DNA of 53,326 nt from the NCBI RefSeq assembly GCF_000338295.1, contig NZ_ANMO01000181.1, positions 1 to 53,326 on the forward strand, in the 5' to 3' direction. The translations under genes were made by a program, and so were the position numbers. This stretch comes from Rhodopirellula europaea 6C (GTDB lineage Bacteria > Planctomycetota > Planctomycetia > Pirellulales > Pirellulaceae). Under the pieces are notes generated by a model. The model had not been told where the DNA came from, searched no databases, and worked only from the letters and a program-made list of their open reading frames with translations. Below, piece by piece: positions 1 through 7,320 of this stretch. The first letter of the stretch is position 1; each line of letters starts with the position of its first letter.

Positions 1-582
1 TACCAACACACCGCGGACAGTCGCCTGCGTGACTTCGTCGAACTGGTTCACGAAAAGCGTGTCCAGCGTCCGCGTGCGGCGGTCGTTCGAGTGATGACGG
101 TTCACCAATCCAAAGGGTTGGAATTTGACGCCGTCTTCTTGCCTGAGATCCACAAAGCGTTGCTGGGACCATCACCACAATGCCTGGCCGACATCCCCGA
201 GATTGGCCAACCCGCACGCGGGCTCAGTCGGTCCGTCGGCGAGGCCCAATGGCACTTCCTTCCCAGACGCTGGCAAGCCGTGTTTGGCGGCTCCGTTGCT
301 TCCCGTTTGACGGAAGCCATGTGCTTGCTCTACGTCGCCATGACACGAGCTCGGCAAGGTTTGTACTTGGTGATTCCGCCCGCCGGAAAGAAGGACTTCA
401 ACAACAAAACCGCCGCCTCGCTGCTGTATCACGCATGGAAGTGCGAAGCCGACCCAACCGCCGAAGGTGAGGTGTTGTTCGAAAGCGGCGACGCGAATTG
501 GTTTGGCGATTCGAAGATCGAACCGGTGGCCCCATCAACCGAAAAAGAAGACGTCCCAAGCCGCCGGTTGTCATTCGCGTGA
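1..582 (+). CDS. UvrD/AddA-type helicase, C-terminal part (5' end outside window)
   Basis: The reading frame is open from base 1, so the gene starts upstream. The visible part is the second RecA-like lobe of a superfamily 1 DNA helicase. The stretch TVHQSKGLEFDAVFLPE (about nt 97-147) matches helicase motif V and surroundings, and LLYVAMTRARQGLYLV (about nt 328-375) matches motif VI with the arginine finger. Such proteins unwind DNA during double-strand break repair. AddA/RecB relatives usually carry a PD-(D/E)XK nuclease domain of 200-300 residues after motif VI. Here only about 70 residues follow before the TGA at 580-582, so the protein is either a helicase-only form or truncated. The stop lies 33 bp before the first multi-hairpin repeat, which makes loss of the tail by element insertion possible but unproven. 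The helicase class is secure; the subfamily is not. Confidence 0.85.
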   Translation, partial: YQHTADSRLRDFVELVHEKRVQRPRAAVVRVMTVHQSKGLEFDAVFLPEIHKALLGPSPQCLADIPEIGQPARGLSRSVGEAQWHFLPRRWQAVFGGSVASRLTEAMCLLYVAMTRARQGLYLVIPPAGKKDFNNKTAASLLYHAWKCEADPTAEGEVLFESGDANWFGDSKIEPVAPSTEKEDVPSRRLSFA

Positions 583-614
583 TTGACCAGAGTCACAACA
601 TGCAAAGCAACGAC

Positions 615-810
615 GGCCCCGTCCGGGGCGATGGTCTTATGGGCCGCCAACGATTCTCGGGGCTGACACCCCGAGCTACTGACGCGGACTCCTCCGGAGC
701 CAACCACGAAAACGCCCCGGACGGGGCCGACTTCCTTAGCTCGGGGTGGAAGCCCCGAGAACCATGAACACAAACGTGATGTTCAAAACGCCCCGGTCGG
801 GGCCGGCGTA
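615..810. repeat. Multi-hairpin REP-like repeat, left copy
   Basis: This ~196-bp unit is repeated at 1335-1531 with only scattered differences and in the same orientation. It contains several palindromes: GCCCCGTCCGGGGC (616-629), CTCGGGG...CCCCGAG (656-675), GCCCCGGACGGGGC (714-727), CTCGGGG...CCCCGAG (740-759) and GCCCCGGTCGGGGC (790-803). The alternation of short perfect palindromes and longer hairpins makes the whole unit roughly symmetric. Together the copies bracket the transposase at 861-1307. Confidence 0.9.
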
Positions 811-860
811 TCGCTACACTTGAATGCTCTTTCCAACACATTCACCCGAGGTGATCTCCG

Positions 861-1307
861 ATGGCGTACACCAATTTGCGTGTCCATTTGATCTGGAGCA
901 CCAAGGATCGAAAACCATCGATCGCCGAAGCATTCCAAGAAGACATCTACGCCTACATCGGTGGCATTCTTCGCAAACGCAAACATTCCCTCTTGGCCGC
1001 AGGCGGGGTCGAAGACCACATCCATTTGTTGGTCAGCATGCATCCATCGCAATCGATTTCCGATTGTGTGCGTGATCTAAAATCCAATTCAAGCGTTTGG
1101 GTGCACGAACATTTCCCGAAACGGAAAACCTTTCAGTGGCAGACGAAGTACGGAGCGTTCTCAGTCAGCGAATCCTCCGTTGAATCTGTCAAGACATACA
1201 TTGCGAATCAAAAGGAACATCACAAGAAGTTGACCTTCAAGGAAGAGTTCACGGCGCTGCTGCGCAAACACGGCATCCAGTTCGATCCTCGTTACGTGTT
1301 CGAATGA
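861..1307 (+). CDS. REP-associated tyrosine (IS200-like, Y1_Tnp) transposase
   Basis: A 148-residue protein of typical Y1 transposase length. The HUH metal-binding motif is seen as HIH at residues 53-55 (context EDHIHLL), and the likely catalytic tyrosine is Tyr113 in the helix VKTYIANQKEHHKK. The N-terminus (NLRVHLIWSTKDRKP) is characteristic of the family. These enzymes nick single-stranded hairpin DNA through a 5'-phosphotyrosine link. The start is supported by a strong ribosome binding site, GAGGTGA, at 848-854. No frameshift or missing key residue is seen, so the enzyme could be active. It is distinguished from classical IS200/IS605 by lacking TnpB and by its flanking REP-like repeats. 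Confidence 0.92.
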   Translation: MAYTNLRVHLIWSTKDRKPSIAEAFQEDIYAYIGGILRKRKHSLLAAGGVEDHIHLLVSMHPSQSISDCVRDLKSNSSVWVHEHFPKRKTFQWQTKYGAFSVSESSVESVKTYIANQKEHHKKLTFKEEFTALLRKHGIQFDPRYVFE

Positions 1308-1334
1308 ACGGAAACGTGTCGCCCATCCCACGCC

Positions 1335-1531
1335 GGCCCCGTCCGGGGCGATGGTCCTATGGGTCGCCAACGATTCTCGGGGCTGCCACCCCGAGCTACT
1401 GACGCGGACTCCTCCGGAGTCATACCACGAATCCGCCCCGGACGGGGCCGACTTTCTTAGCTCGGGGTGGAAGCCCCGAGGAACATGGATACAAACGCGA
1501 TGTTCAAAACGCCCCGGACGGGGCCGGCGTA
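1335..1531. repeat. Multi-hairpin REP-like repeat, right copy
   Basis: Right-hand copy of the unit at 615-810, same orientation. It preserves GCCCCGTCCGGGGC, both CTCGGGG/CCCCGAG hairpins and two further GCCCCGGACGGGGC palindromes. It also keeps a GACTCC/GGAGTC hairpin that has decayed in the left copy (GGAGTC there reads GGAGCC). Differences are single-base, which suggests a recent duplication or gene conversion between the copies. Confidence 0.9.
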
Positions 1532-1670
1532 AATCGGCCAACTCGGTCGTCGTGAAATATCGTTTGGCAATGCCATCGTGCGGCAGGTCGCCGCATTGGA
1601 TTCTGGACGTTGGTGATTGCCCCAAAGGCAGGGCTTGTTTACCATTCTCATCGTGAGGAGCGAGCCAGAT

Positions 1671-2423
1671 TTGGCACGCAGTCAGGCATCGACCCGTTTT
1701 GTTTTCTTTCGACAGTTCCGATCTTCCCTGCTACGACGCGGCGTCAGCTTGACGCTGCTGTTGGTGCTGGGATGTGGCATGGTCGGACTGCCCCTCACCG
1801 CACGTCGGCCCGAAAAAGAGGGCCGATTCCCCTGCGAATCTTGCCCGTGCAGTTGCTCCTCCGCTGAATACTGCTGGGACAAATGCTGCTGCCACAGTGA
1901 CCTAGAGAAACTGCAATGGGCGGCCGAAAACAACGTCACGCCGCCCGCCTTCTTGGTCGCTCGCGTGGATGAAATGCTCCACCAAATCGCGGACGCCCCC
2001 ACGCAAGACACGGCATCAAGCTGTGTCGCCGGTGGTTGCTGCGGCCCCGATTCACCGGGTCCGCCCCCAGGATTCGCCGCGATGATGCGTCAGCGTTCCG
2101 CGACTTGCCAATCCACATCCAGCCAATCCGCTGACGCGTCCACTTGCTCGTCAGCCAACCCCAAAACGGCGTCCTGCTGCGGCGGTACGAGTTGCGATGA
2201 ACCTGCCTCCTCATCCGCCTCCAATTCAATTCGTTTGGTTCGCTTGCAAGACGCTGCGAAATGCCACGGCATTGAGATGGTCTGGAGTCTGTTCTCCAGC
2301 GTCGTTGTGGACTTTCAAGCCTTCGAACTGAACCTTTCTCCTCCGCCACTGCTGTTCCGCTTGAGTCTGTATGACGAACAAGCGTCGGTGGTGAGCCTCT
2401 GTCCCGAACCGCCGGTTCCCTAA
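1671..2423 (+). CDS. Cys-rich secreted protein, putative metal-binding
   Basis: I do not recognise a named family. The chosen TTG start at 1671 has a GAGGAG ribosome binding site at 1655-1660; an upstream in-frame TTG at 1617 has no such site. The 250-residue product begins with a basic segment and a hydrophobic stretch (about residues 25-42), consistent with a signal peptide or membrane anchor. A dense cysteine cluster follows (residues 55-74): CESCPCSC, then CWDKCCC. After it comes LQWAAENNVTPP, which I recall from other planctomycete hypothetical proteins but could not check. More cysteine groups (GGCCG, CCGGTSC, KCHG) lie towards the C-terminus. Metal or redox ligation is inferred from composition alone. 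It precedes a DUF1559 gene, an arrangement repeated at 17305-18896. Confidence 0.6.
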   Translation: MARSQASTRFVFFRQFRSSLLRRGVSLTLLLVLGCGMVGLPLTARRPEKEGRFPCESCPCSCSSAEYCWDKCCCHSDLEKLQWAAENNVTPPAFLVARVDEMLHQIADAPTQDTASSCVAGGCCGPDSPGPPPGFAAMMRQRSATCQSTSSQSADASTCSSANPKTASCCGGTSCDEPASSSASNSIRLVRLQDAAKCHGIEMVWSLFSSVVVDFQAFELNLSPPPLLFRLSLYDEQASVVSLCPEPPVP

Positions 2424-2811
2424 CCAGCGATCTTGCGCGACCAATCGTTCCACCGGAACGTTCGGGCGCGTGAATCCTGTTCGCATTGCAATCCGGTTCG
2501 TTGCTGCGCTCACAGTGCTGTCGCTGAACAAGCGATTGGACTGGCGCAGAAATCACCGCTGCCGCGTTGGTGGTTGAAGGCTCGCTCCTCACACCAGTGT
2601 TGTCTTCGTCCCTGACGCGGGAGCGTCCTCGCACTGCCGAGGACGACTGACTCGACGTCGGATTGCACCGATTCGAAATGACCTTCGAACGCCGCCCCAC
2701 TTTCGAATGAACTGAGCTTCAAAACGGCTCAGTTGGTTCCACGGGGAAGGTACGCGCACCGATCCATCCACCCAACAACGACTCACCCCAATACGAAATC
2801 ATTCATCTCCC
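2424..2811. other. Intergenic region with two hairpins
   Basis: No convincing gene is seen in these 388 bases. Two perfect 8-bp inverted repeats are present. CGTCCTCG/CGAGGACG lies at 2624-2645 with a 6-base loop. AACTGAGC/GCTCAGTT lies at 2710-2734 with a 9-base loop, 77 bases before the DUF1559 start. Neither is followed by a T-run, so an operator or mRNA structure is as likely as a terminator. No good promoter was recognised. Confidence 0.5.
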
Positions 2812-3891
2812 ATGAACATCTCTCGACACAATTCACCGCAACGCGGTTTCACTTTGGTGGAATTGCTGGTTGTGATCGCCATCATCGGCGTCCTGGTTGG
2901 GCTGCTGCTTCCTGCGATCCAGTCCGCTCGCGAGGCCGCTCGTCGCATGCAGTGCAGCAACAACCTGAAACAGATCACGCTCGCGATGCACAACTACGAA
3001 AGCACCCACCGAAAAATCCCCGCCAACTACACGAATGGAACCAGCACCGCGGGAAACTTTTCGGTCTTCGCTCAGATGGCTCCGTTTTACGAGCAAGGCA
3101 ACATGCTCGACATGATTCACTTTGACCGTCCGCTGCACGTGGGTTGCTGCCCAGGGCAACTCGTCACGCCACACGACACCGCGGCCAAGACGGCAATGCC
3201 GATGCTGACCTGCCCCAGCGAAGACCATGATCGGACATACTTCGTCACCACGCTCTCAGGGAGCGGCCCAACACAGGCTTACTCCGCCACCAACTATGGC
3301 ATGAACTTTGGCACCGGCGTCGGGACGCTGTATGACTCGCGGAGAACGACCGATGGCATTCTATGGATCAACTCCAACGTCGGTTTCGAATCAATCCTCG
3401 ACGGACTGAGCAACACGGCAGCTTTCGCAGAACACTTGCTGGGTCTGTCGGAACAAGCCCCCGCCGAGCCCACCGAACCGCATCTACGAAAACGAGTGAT
3501 GATGAATGTGACCTGTGCTTTCATCAGTCGCTCGATGCCGCCCACCACACCAGGGTTCACCGGATTCTTCCTTCCGGAAGATCCCAATGAAATGGAAGCC
3601 TATGTTCGCGGAAGCGGACTGCATCGCGGCTGGGCCGGACATCGCGGCGCGGGATGGATCAACGGTCGCGAATATTGGACTGGCTATTCCCACTATCACC
3701 CACCGCAAAGCCTGATCCCCGACATGGGCAGTTGTGGCTGGGGAGTCTTCGGCACCCGCAGCAATCACCCCGGCGGTGTTCACGTTGCTCGGTGCGACGG
3801 CAGCGTTGGCTTCATCACCGAAAGCATCGACCTGGAAACATGGCGAGCTCTCGGCACACGCAACGGCCGCGAAGTCTTGGAGGCTTTCTGA
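2812..3891 (+). CDS. DUF1559 pseudopilin-like protein
   Basis: A 359-residue protein with a type IV prepilin-like N-terminus: [20 protein letters not shown] (residues 11-30), whose Gly12-Phe13 is the expected prepilin peptidase cleavage and methylation site. The continuation [24 protein letters not shown] is the DUF1559 (SBP_bac_10) signature. The C-terminal motif [17 protein letters not shown], with GGVH and DGSV, is also typical. The family is greatly expanded in planctomycetes and presumably lies outside the inner membrane; the role of most members is unknown. It sits between a Cys-rich secreted protein and a DUF4198 protein, so a link to metal handling is possible, though this family occurs in many contexts. 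Confidence 0.93.
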   Translation: MNISRHNSPQRGFTLVELLVVIAIIGVLVGLLLPAIQSAREAARRMQCSNNLKQITLAMHNYESTHRKIPANYTNGTSTAGNFSVFAQMAPFYEQGNMLDMIHFDRPLHVGCCPGQLVTPHDTAAKTAMPMLTCPSEDHDRTYFVTTLSGSGPTQAYSATNYGMNFGTGVGTLYDSRRTTDGILWINSNVGFESILDGLSNTAAFAEHLLGLSEQAPAEPTEPHLRKRVMMNVTCAFISRSMPPTTPGFTGFFLPEDPNEMEAYVRGSGLHRGWAGHRGAGWINGREYWTGYSHYHPPQSLIPDMGSCGWGVFGTRSNHPGGVHVARCDGSVGFITESIDLETWRALGTRNGREVLEAF

Positions 3892-4123
3892 GAAGCAATT
3901 GCGAAAACCAAACCGCCGAAAAGAGTCCTCCAAAACCTATCCCTTTTGCGGCGATTGCATGTTCGCTGTCCACGACGTGACAAGTTGCTCTTTGTCGCTC
4001 AACACGGCGAATGTGACGCCGACAATGAATCGATTGGCGACCTCCATCGCGAAACGAATCGACCAAGTCACTGCAAACTTCCTTTTGACAACTCTGCATT
4101 CTCTTTCCACTTGCAACTGAATC

Positions 4124-4933
4124 ATGAACACAACTTTTCGAAACCTAACTTTCGCTTTGGCTCTTCTTCTCCCCACGATGGCATCCGCTCACGACACGTG
4201 GATCCAAACCAACTCATCAATCGTTCGCACCGGCGAAGTCGTGCACGTCGACCTGCGATTAGGCAATCACGGCAACCAACATCGCGACTTCAAGTTGGCC
4301 GGTTTGTTGACATTGGACTGGACATCGATGGACCACATCGGCCCCGATGAAAAGCGTTCCGATTTGAAGCCCAACCTTCACTCGTCCGCGTCGGCTGAAA
4401 AGCAAGGCTACTGGACGACGCCCGTCACACTGACTCAGCCCGGAGTGCATCAGTTCGTTCAAAAACTCGATCGGGTCATGAACCATGGCAAGTCCATCCG
4501 CAGCATTCGAACCGCGAAAAGTTTTGTGTTGGCCAGCGATTCCCTGGACGCTCCCAAGATCGACGGTCACGCACACGAGACGCCCGCAGGCTTGCCATTT
4601 GAAATCGTTCTCAACACTTGCCCGTTCAGCGAAGTTGCCGCTGGCCAACCGATCACGGTCACGGTCCTGCATCACGGCAAACCGATTCAAGACGCCGTCG
4701 TCAGCTTCATCCCCGCGGGCGAAACGCTGCAAGGCGACCGGGATCCCAACTACGAGTTCACAACCGATGCATCCGGCCAAGCCACGTTCGTCCCCAAAAT
4801 GGTGACACGCCACTTGATCGCCGCTCACCACACGGCGATGGACGAGAAGTCCGATGAGTTCGACTTCACGAGCTACGCCACGACCATCGTGCTTCCTGTG
4901 CCCAACCAACCAGTTGCGGCACTGGATCGCTGA
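4124..4933 (+). CDS. DUF4198 periplasmic protein (NikK-like)
   Basis: A 269-residue exported protein. The signal peptide (residues 1-22, ending TMASA) would leave a mature N-terminus beginning HDTW. An N-terminal histidine directly after cleavage is a feature of DUF4198/NikK-type proteins linked to nickel or cobalt uptake. The C-terminal half, from about residue 165 (FEIVLNTCPFSEVAAGQPITVTVLHHGKPIQDAVV...), reads as the Ig-like domain of this family, with the conserved GKP..A.V and TDASGQATF motifs. A perfect TTGACA at 4085-4090 lies upstream but has no recognisable -10 partner. No transporter gene is present nearby. DUF4198 membership is fairly secure; metal specificity is inference. Confidence 0.8.
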   Translation: MNTTFRNLTFALALLLPTMASAHDTWIQTNSSIVRTGEVVHVDLRLGNHGNQHRDFKLAGLLTLDWTSMDHIGPDEKRSDLKPNLHSSASAEKQGYWTTPVTLTQPGVHQFVQKLDRVMNHGKSIRSIRTAKSFVLASDSLDAPKIDGHAHETPAGLPFEIVLNTCPFSEVAAGQPITVTVLHHGKPIQDAVVSFIPAGETLQGDRDPNYEFTTDASGQATFVPKMVTRHLIAAHHTAMDEKSDEFDFTSYATTIVLPVPNQPVAALDR

Positions 4934-5105
4934 GCCTGCTTGGCTAGCTCGGTCAAAAACGGCACAGCCTCCTAGAACAACTGCCCTCGTCGATGCTCCG
5001 GATCACCCCACCGGTCATCGGCCACAGGACTACTAGGAGAAATCAGGTTGCGTTAGACTGCTTCAACGCGAATCCAGCCCTCGCTGAGACTCCCCGCCGA
5101 GTTTC

Positions 5106-5131
5106 CCCCGCAATCAGCGGATTGTGCGGGG
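5106..5131 (+). other. Hairpin upstream of flavodoxin gene
   Basis: CCCCGCAATC (5106-5115), loop AGCG, then GATT and GCGGGG (5120-5131, with a two-base GT bulge) form a stable stem about 60 bases before the flavodoxin start. No T-run follows, so it is not a standard terminator. It could be mRNA leader structure or a REP-type remnant. Confidence 0.4.
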
Positions 5132-5192
5132 ATGGCTCGCGGCCGCACACGCTGGAAGCTCCCGCTTGTTCGAACCTTGTCTGCAATCGCCA

Positions 5193-5756
5193 ATGCCCAA
5201 AGTCCTGATTCTCTATCATTCGAACACTCAAAATACGCACCGAATGGCGGAACTGGTCGCCGAGGGTGCTCGGCAACTCGATGGAGCCGATGTTCGGCTC
5301 AGGAACATCGACGACGCCGACCACACGGATTTGGATTGGTGCGACGGCATCGCGCTCGGTTCGCCAACGAATTACGGCACTCTGAGTTGGCAGATGAAAC
5401 GTTGGTGGGACGAGCAACCCATTGAAAATTGGGGCAAACGCGACGGCAAGATTGGCTGCGTTTTCACATCGGCCGGTGCCTGGGGCGGCGGGCAAGAATG
5501 GACGTGCATGGCTCTGATGTCCATTCTGATCAACTACGGATTCCTGGTCTTTGGGCTGACCGATTACACCGGAATCAAGTTTTCCGCTCACTACGGCGCG
5601 ATCTCCGCCGGCGGTCCGGACGAAGAACGAGTCCAAGAAGCATGCCGTCGCCTCGGCCTGCGTTTGTCAGAATGGACGGCGAACATGATCGACGGTCAAA
5701 AAGAAGCTCACCCACTGAACCAAAAGTACGAACGATTCAAAGATTTGGGCAAATAG
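5193..5756 (+). CDS. Flavodoxin / NAD(P)H:quinone reductase-like (WrbA-type) protein
   Basis: A 187-residue flavodoxin-fold protein. The N-terminus MPKVLILYHSNTQNTHRMAE carries the FMN phosphate-binding loop (S-N-T-Q-N-T), and GSPTNYGTLSWQMKRWWDE and FTSAGAWGGGQEWTC supply the isoalloxazine-side loops, as in WrbA/NQO-type proteins. It probably binds FMN and reduces quinones or other small acceptors in the cytoplasm. The ATG at 5193 is chosen because the fold begins immediately after it; no strong ribosome binding site is seen. It is slightly shorter than WrbA (about 200 residues). The oxidoreductase at 5846 follows on the same strand, 89 bases away. Confidence 0.85.
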   Translation: MPKVLILYHSNTQNTHRMAELVAEGARQLDGADVRLRNIDDADHTDLDWCDGIALGSPTNYGTLSWQMKRWWDEQPIENWGKRDGKIGCVFTSAGAWGGGQEWTCMALMSILINYGFLVFGLTDYTGIKFSAHYGAISAGGPDEERVQEACRRLGLRLSEWTANMIDGQKEAHPLNQKYERFKDLGK

Positions 5757-5845
5757 CTTTTTCAGTCCCAAAACCTAGACGATTCCAACTAACTTTTCTT
5801 TTCCACTTCCGACGTTATTTGTCGTATTTCCCCACGAGGTCTCAA

Positions 5846-7216
5846 ATGTCAGCCCGTCAAAAACTCAATCGGCGTCACTTCCTACAAACCACCGGCGCGG
5901 CCACGGCAGCTGGCTACTTTGCAGGAACCAGCAGCCTCGGAAACGCACAAGAGTCGCCAAACGAACGTCCCGTGTTCGCGACCATCGGTCTTCGCAACCA
6001 AGGCTGGACGATCACGAGCAAGTCGTTCAAGTACGCTGACTTCGCTGCGATGGCTGACGTCGATGCGAACGTCTTGGGAGAAAACATCGAGAAGGCAAAG
6101 AAAGCACAAGGCAAGGCACCCGAGGGCTACGCCGACTACCGCAAGTTGCTTGAGCGTAAAGACATCGACGCGGTCATGATCGCAGCACCCGATCACTGGC
6201 ACACCAAGATCTCCGTCGAAGCCATGTTGGCTGGCAAAGACGTCTACTGCGAAAAGCCGCTGACGCTGACGATCGACGAAGGCAAGCTGATCGAAAAGAT
6301 CGTCAAACAAACCGGACGCGTCTTCCAAGTCGGAACAATGCAGCGGACCGAAAACAACCAACGCTTCCTTCAAGCGATCGCGATGATCCGCGATGGACGA
6401 ATTGGTGAGATCCGAAAAGTCACCTGCGGAATCAACGGTGCGACCGGCTCACCAGTGATCCCCGCCATTGATGTGCCCAAAGGTCTGGACTGGGACTTCT
6501 GGCTCGGCCCAGCCCCCAAGGTTCCTTACCGGGCCTTGCCTGAGATGCGAAAGGGATACGGCGGCGGCGTGCCGCTTTACACCAATTGCCATTACGCCTG
6601 GCGGAACTGGTACGAGTATTCCGGTGGCCAGATGAATGACTGGGGTGCTCACCACGTCGACATCGCCACCTGGGCGTTAGGTGCCGATCAGTCAGGCCCC
6701 AGCAAGATCACGCCGGTTAGCTTCTCATTGCCCGTCGATTACAAAGATGGCCATCCAACCGTCGGCGATCAATACAACTCGCCGACCAAGTTCGAGATCC
6801 ACGCCAACATGCCCGGCGACATCCCACTGGTCATCACCAGTGAGGGCGACAACGGGATCATGTTCGAAGGCACCAAGGGCCGGTTCTTCGTCAACCGTGG
6901 CAAGATCGTTGGAAAGCCAGTCGAAGATTTGGAATCCAACCCGCTGCCCGAAGACGCCATTGAAAATGTCTACGGTGGTCCCGTCGCGGCCAACCACACG
7001 GACAACTTCGTGCAAGCCATGCGTTCACGCAAACAACCGATCTCCGACGTTTGGACTCACAACCGAATGCTCGAGACATGTCACTTGGCCAACATTTCTA
7101 TTCGCTTGGGCCGCGAATTGAACTGGGACCCAACCAAACGTGAAATCGTCGGCGACGACGAAGCCAATTCGTTCCTCTCGCGTGAAAGCCGCAAGGGTTA
7201 CGAAATCGACATGTAG
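5846..7216 (+). CDS. Tat-exported Gfo/Idh/MocA family oxidoreductase
   Basis: A 456-residue protein opening with a twin-arginine signal (LNRRHFLQTTGAATAAGYFAG, RR at residues 9-10). The Rossmann domain follows, with a degenerate nucleotide-binding start (FATIGLRNQGW), then the family hallmark APDHWHTK and the CEKPLTL motif. The C-terminal part holds the conserved NWYEYSGGQMNDWGAHHVDIATWAL found in secreted planctomycete members. These enzymes are NAD(P)-dependent sugar or polyol oxidoreductases, often with unknown substrate. ATG 5846 has a GAGG site at 5835-5838. Transcription likely ends at the hairpin at 7258-7296. Confidence 0.92.
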   Translation: MSARQKLNRRHFLQTTGAATAAGYFAGTSSLGNAQESPNERPVFATIGLRNQGWTITSKSFKYADFAAMADVDANVLGENIEKAKKAQGKAPEGYADYRKLLERKDIDAVMIAAPDHWHTKISVEAMLAGKDVYCEKPLTLTIDEGKLIEKIVKQTGRVFQVGTMQRTENNQRFLQAIAMIRDGRIGEIRKVTCGINGATGSPVIPAIDVPKGLDWDFWLGPAPKVPYRALPEMRKGYGGGVPLYTNCHYAWRNWYEYSGGQMNDWGAHHVDIATWALGADQSGPSKITPVSFSLPVDYKDGHPTVGDQYNSPTKFEIHANMPGDIPLVITSEGDNGIMFEGTKGRFFVNRGKIVGKPVEDLESNPLPEDAIENVYGGPVAANHTDNFVQAMRSRKQPISDVWTHNRMLETCHLANISIRLGRELNWDPTKREIVGDDEANSFLSRESRKGYEIDM

Positions 7217-7257
7217 TCGATTCTCTGCCTCGATCAATCGAGCCGACTGAAGCAATC

Positions 7258-7296
7258 AAAATGCCGGACTGCCAATGTGCAGTTCGGCATTTTTTG
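7258..7296. terminator. Bidirectional intrinsic terminator
   Basis: ATGCCGGACTG (7261-7271) pairs with CAGTTCGGCAT (7280-7290) around an 8-base loop, with one mismatch. It is followed on the plus strand by T6 (7290-7295) and preceded by AAAA, which gives a U-tract on the minus strand. It lies between the convergent oxidoreductase (stop 7216) and sulfatase (stop 7321) and can serve both. Confidence 0.88.
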
Positions 7297-7320
7297 TTCG
7301 GAAATCAACTCGATTGCGGA

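Larger units (their letters stand above)
615..1531 (+). mobile_element. RAYT element: transposase bracketed by direct multi-hairpin repeats
   Basis: A single HUH transposase gene lies between two nearly identical direct copies of a palindrome-rich repeat. This is the arrangement expected for REP-associated tyrosine transposases (RAYTs), which use hairpin DNA as substrate. No terminal inverted repeat or target duplication is expected for this class. The outer limits are given as the ends of recognisable identity between the two copies; both copies end in the same GGCCGGCGTA sequence. Whether the whole unit moves, or only single hairpin copies spread, cannot be told from one locus. Confidence 0.7.

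Noticed and set aside
4085-4123. Promoter for the DUF4198 gene from the perfect TTGACA
   Set aside because: No acceptable -10 box occurs at 16-18 bases, so a promoter cannot be supported from sequence alone.
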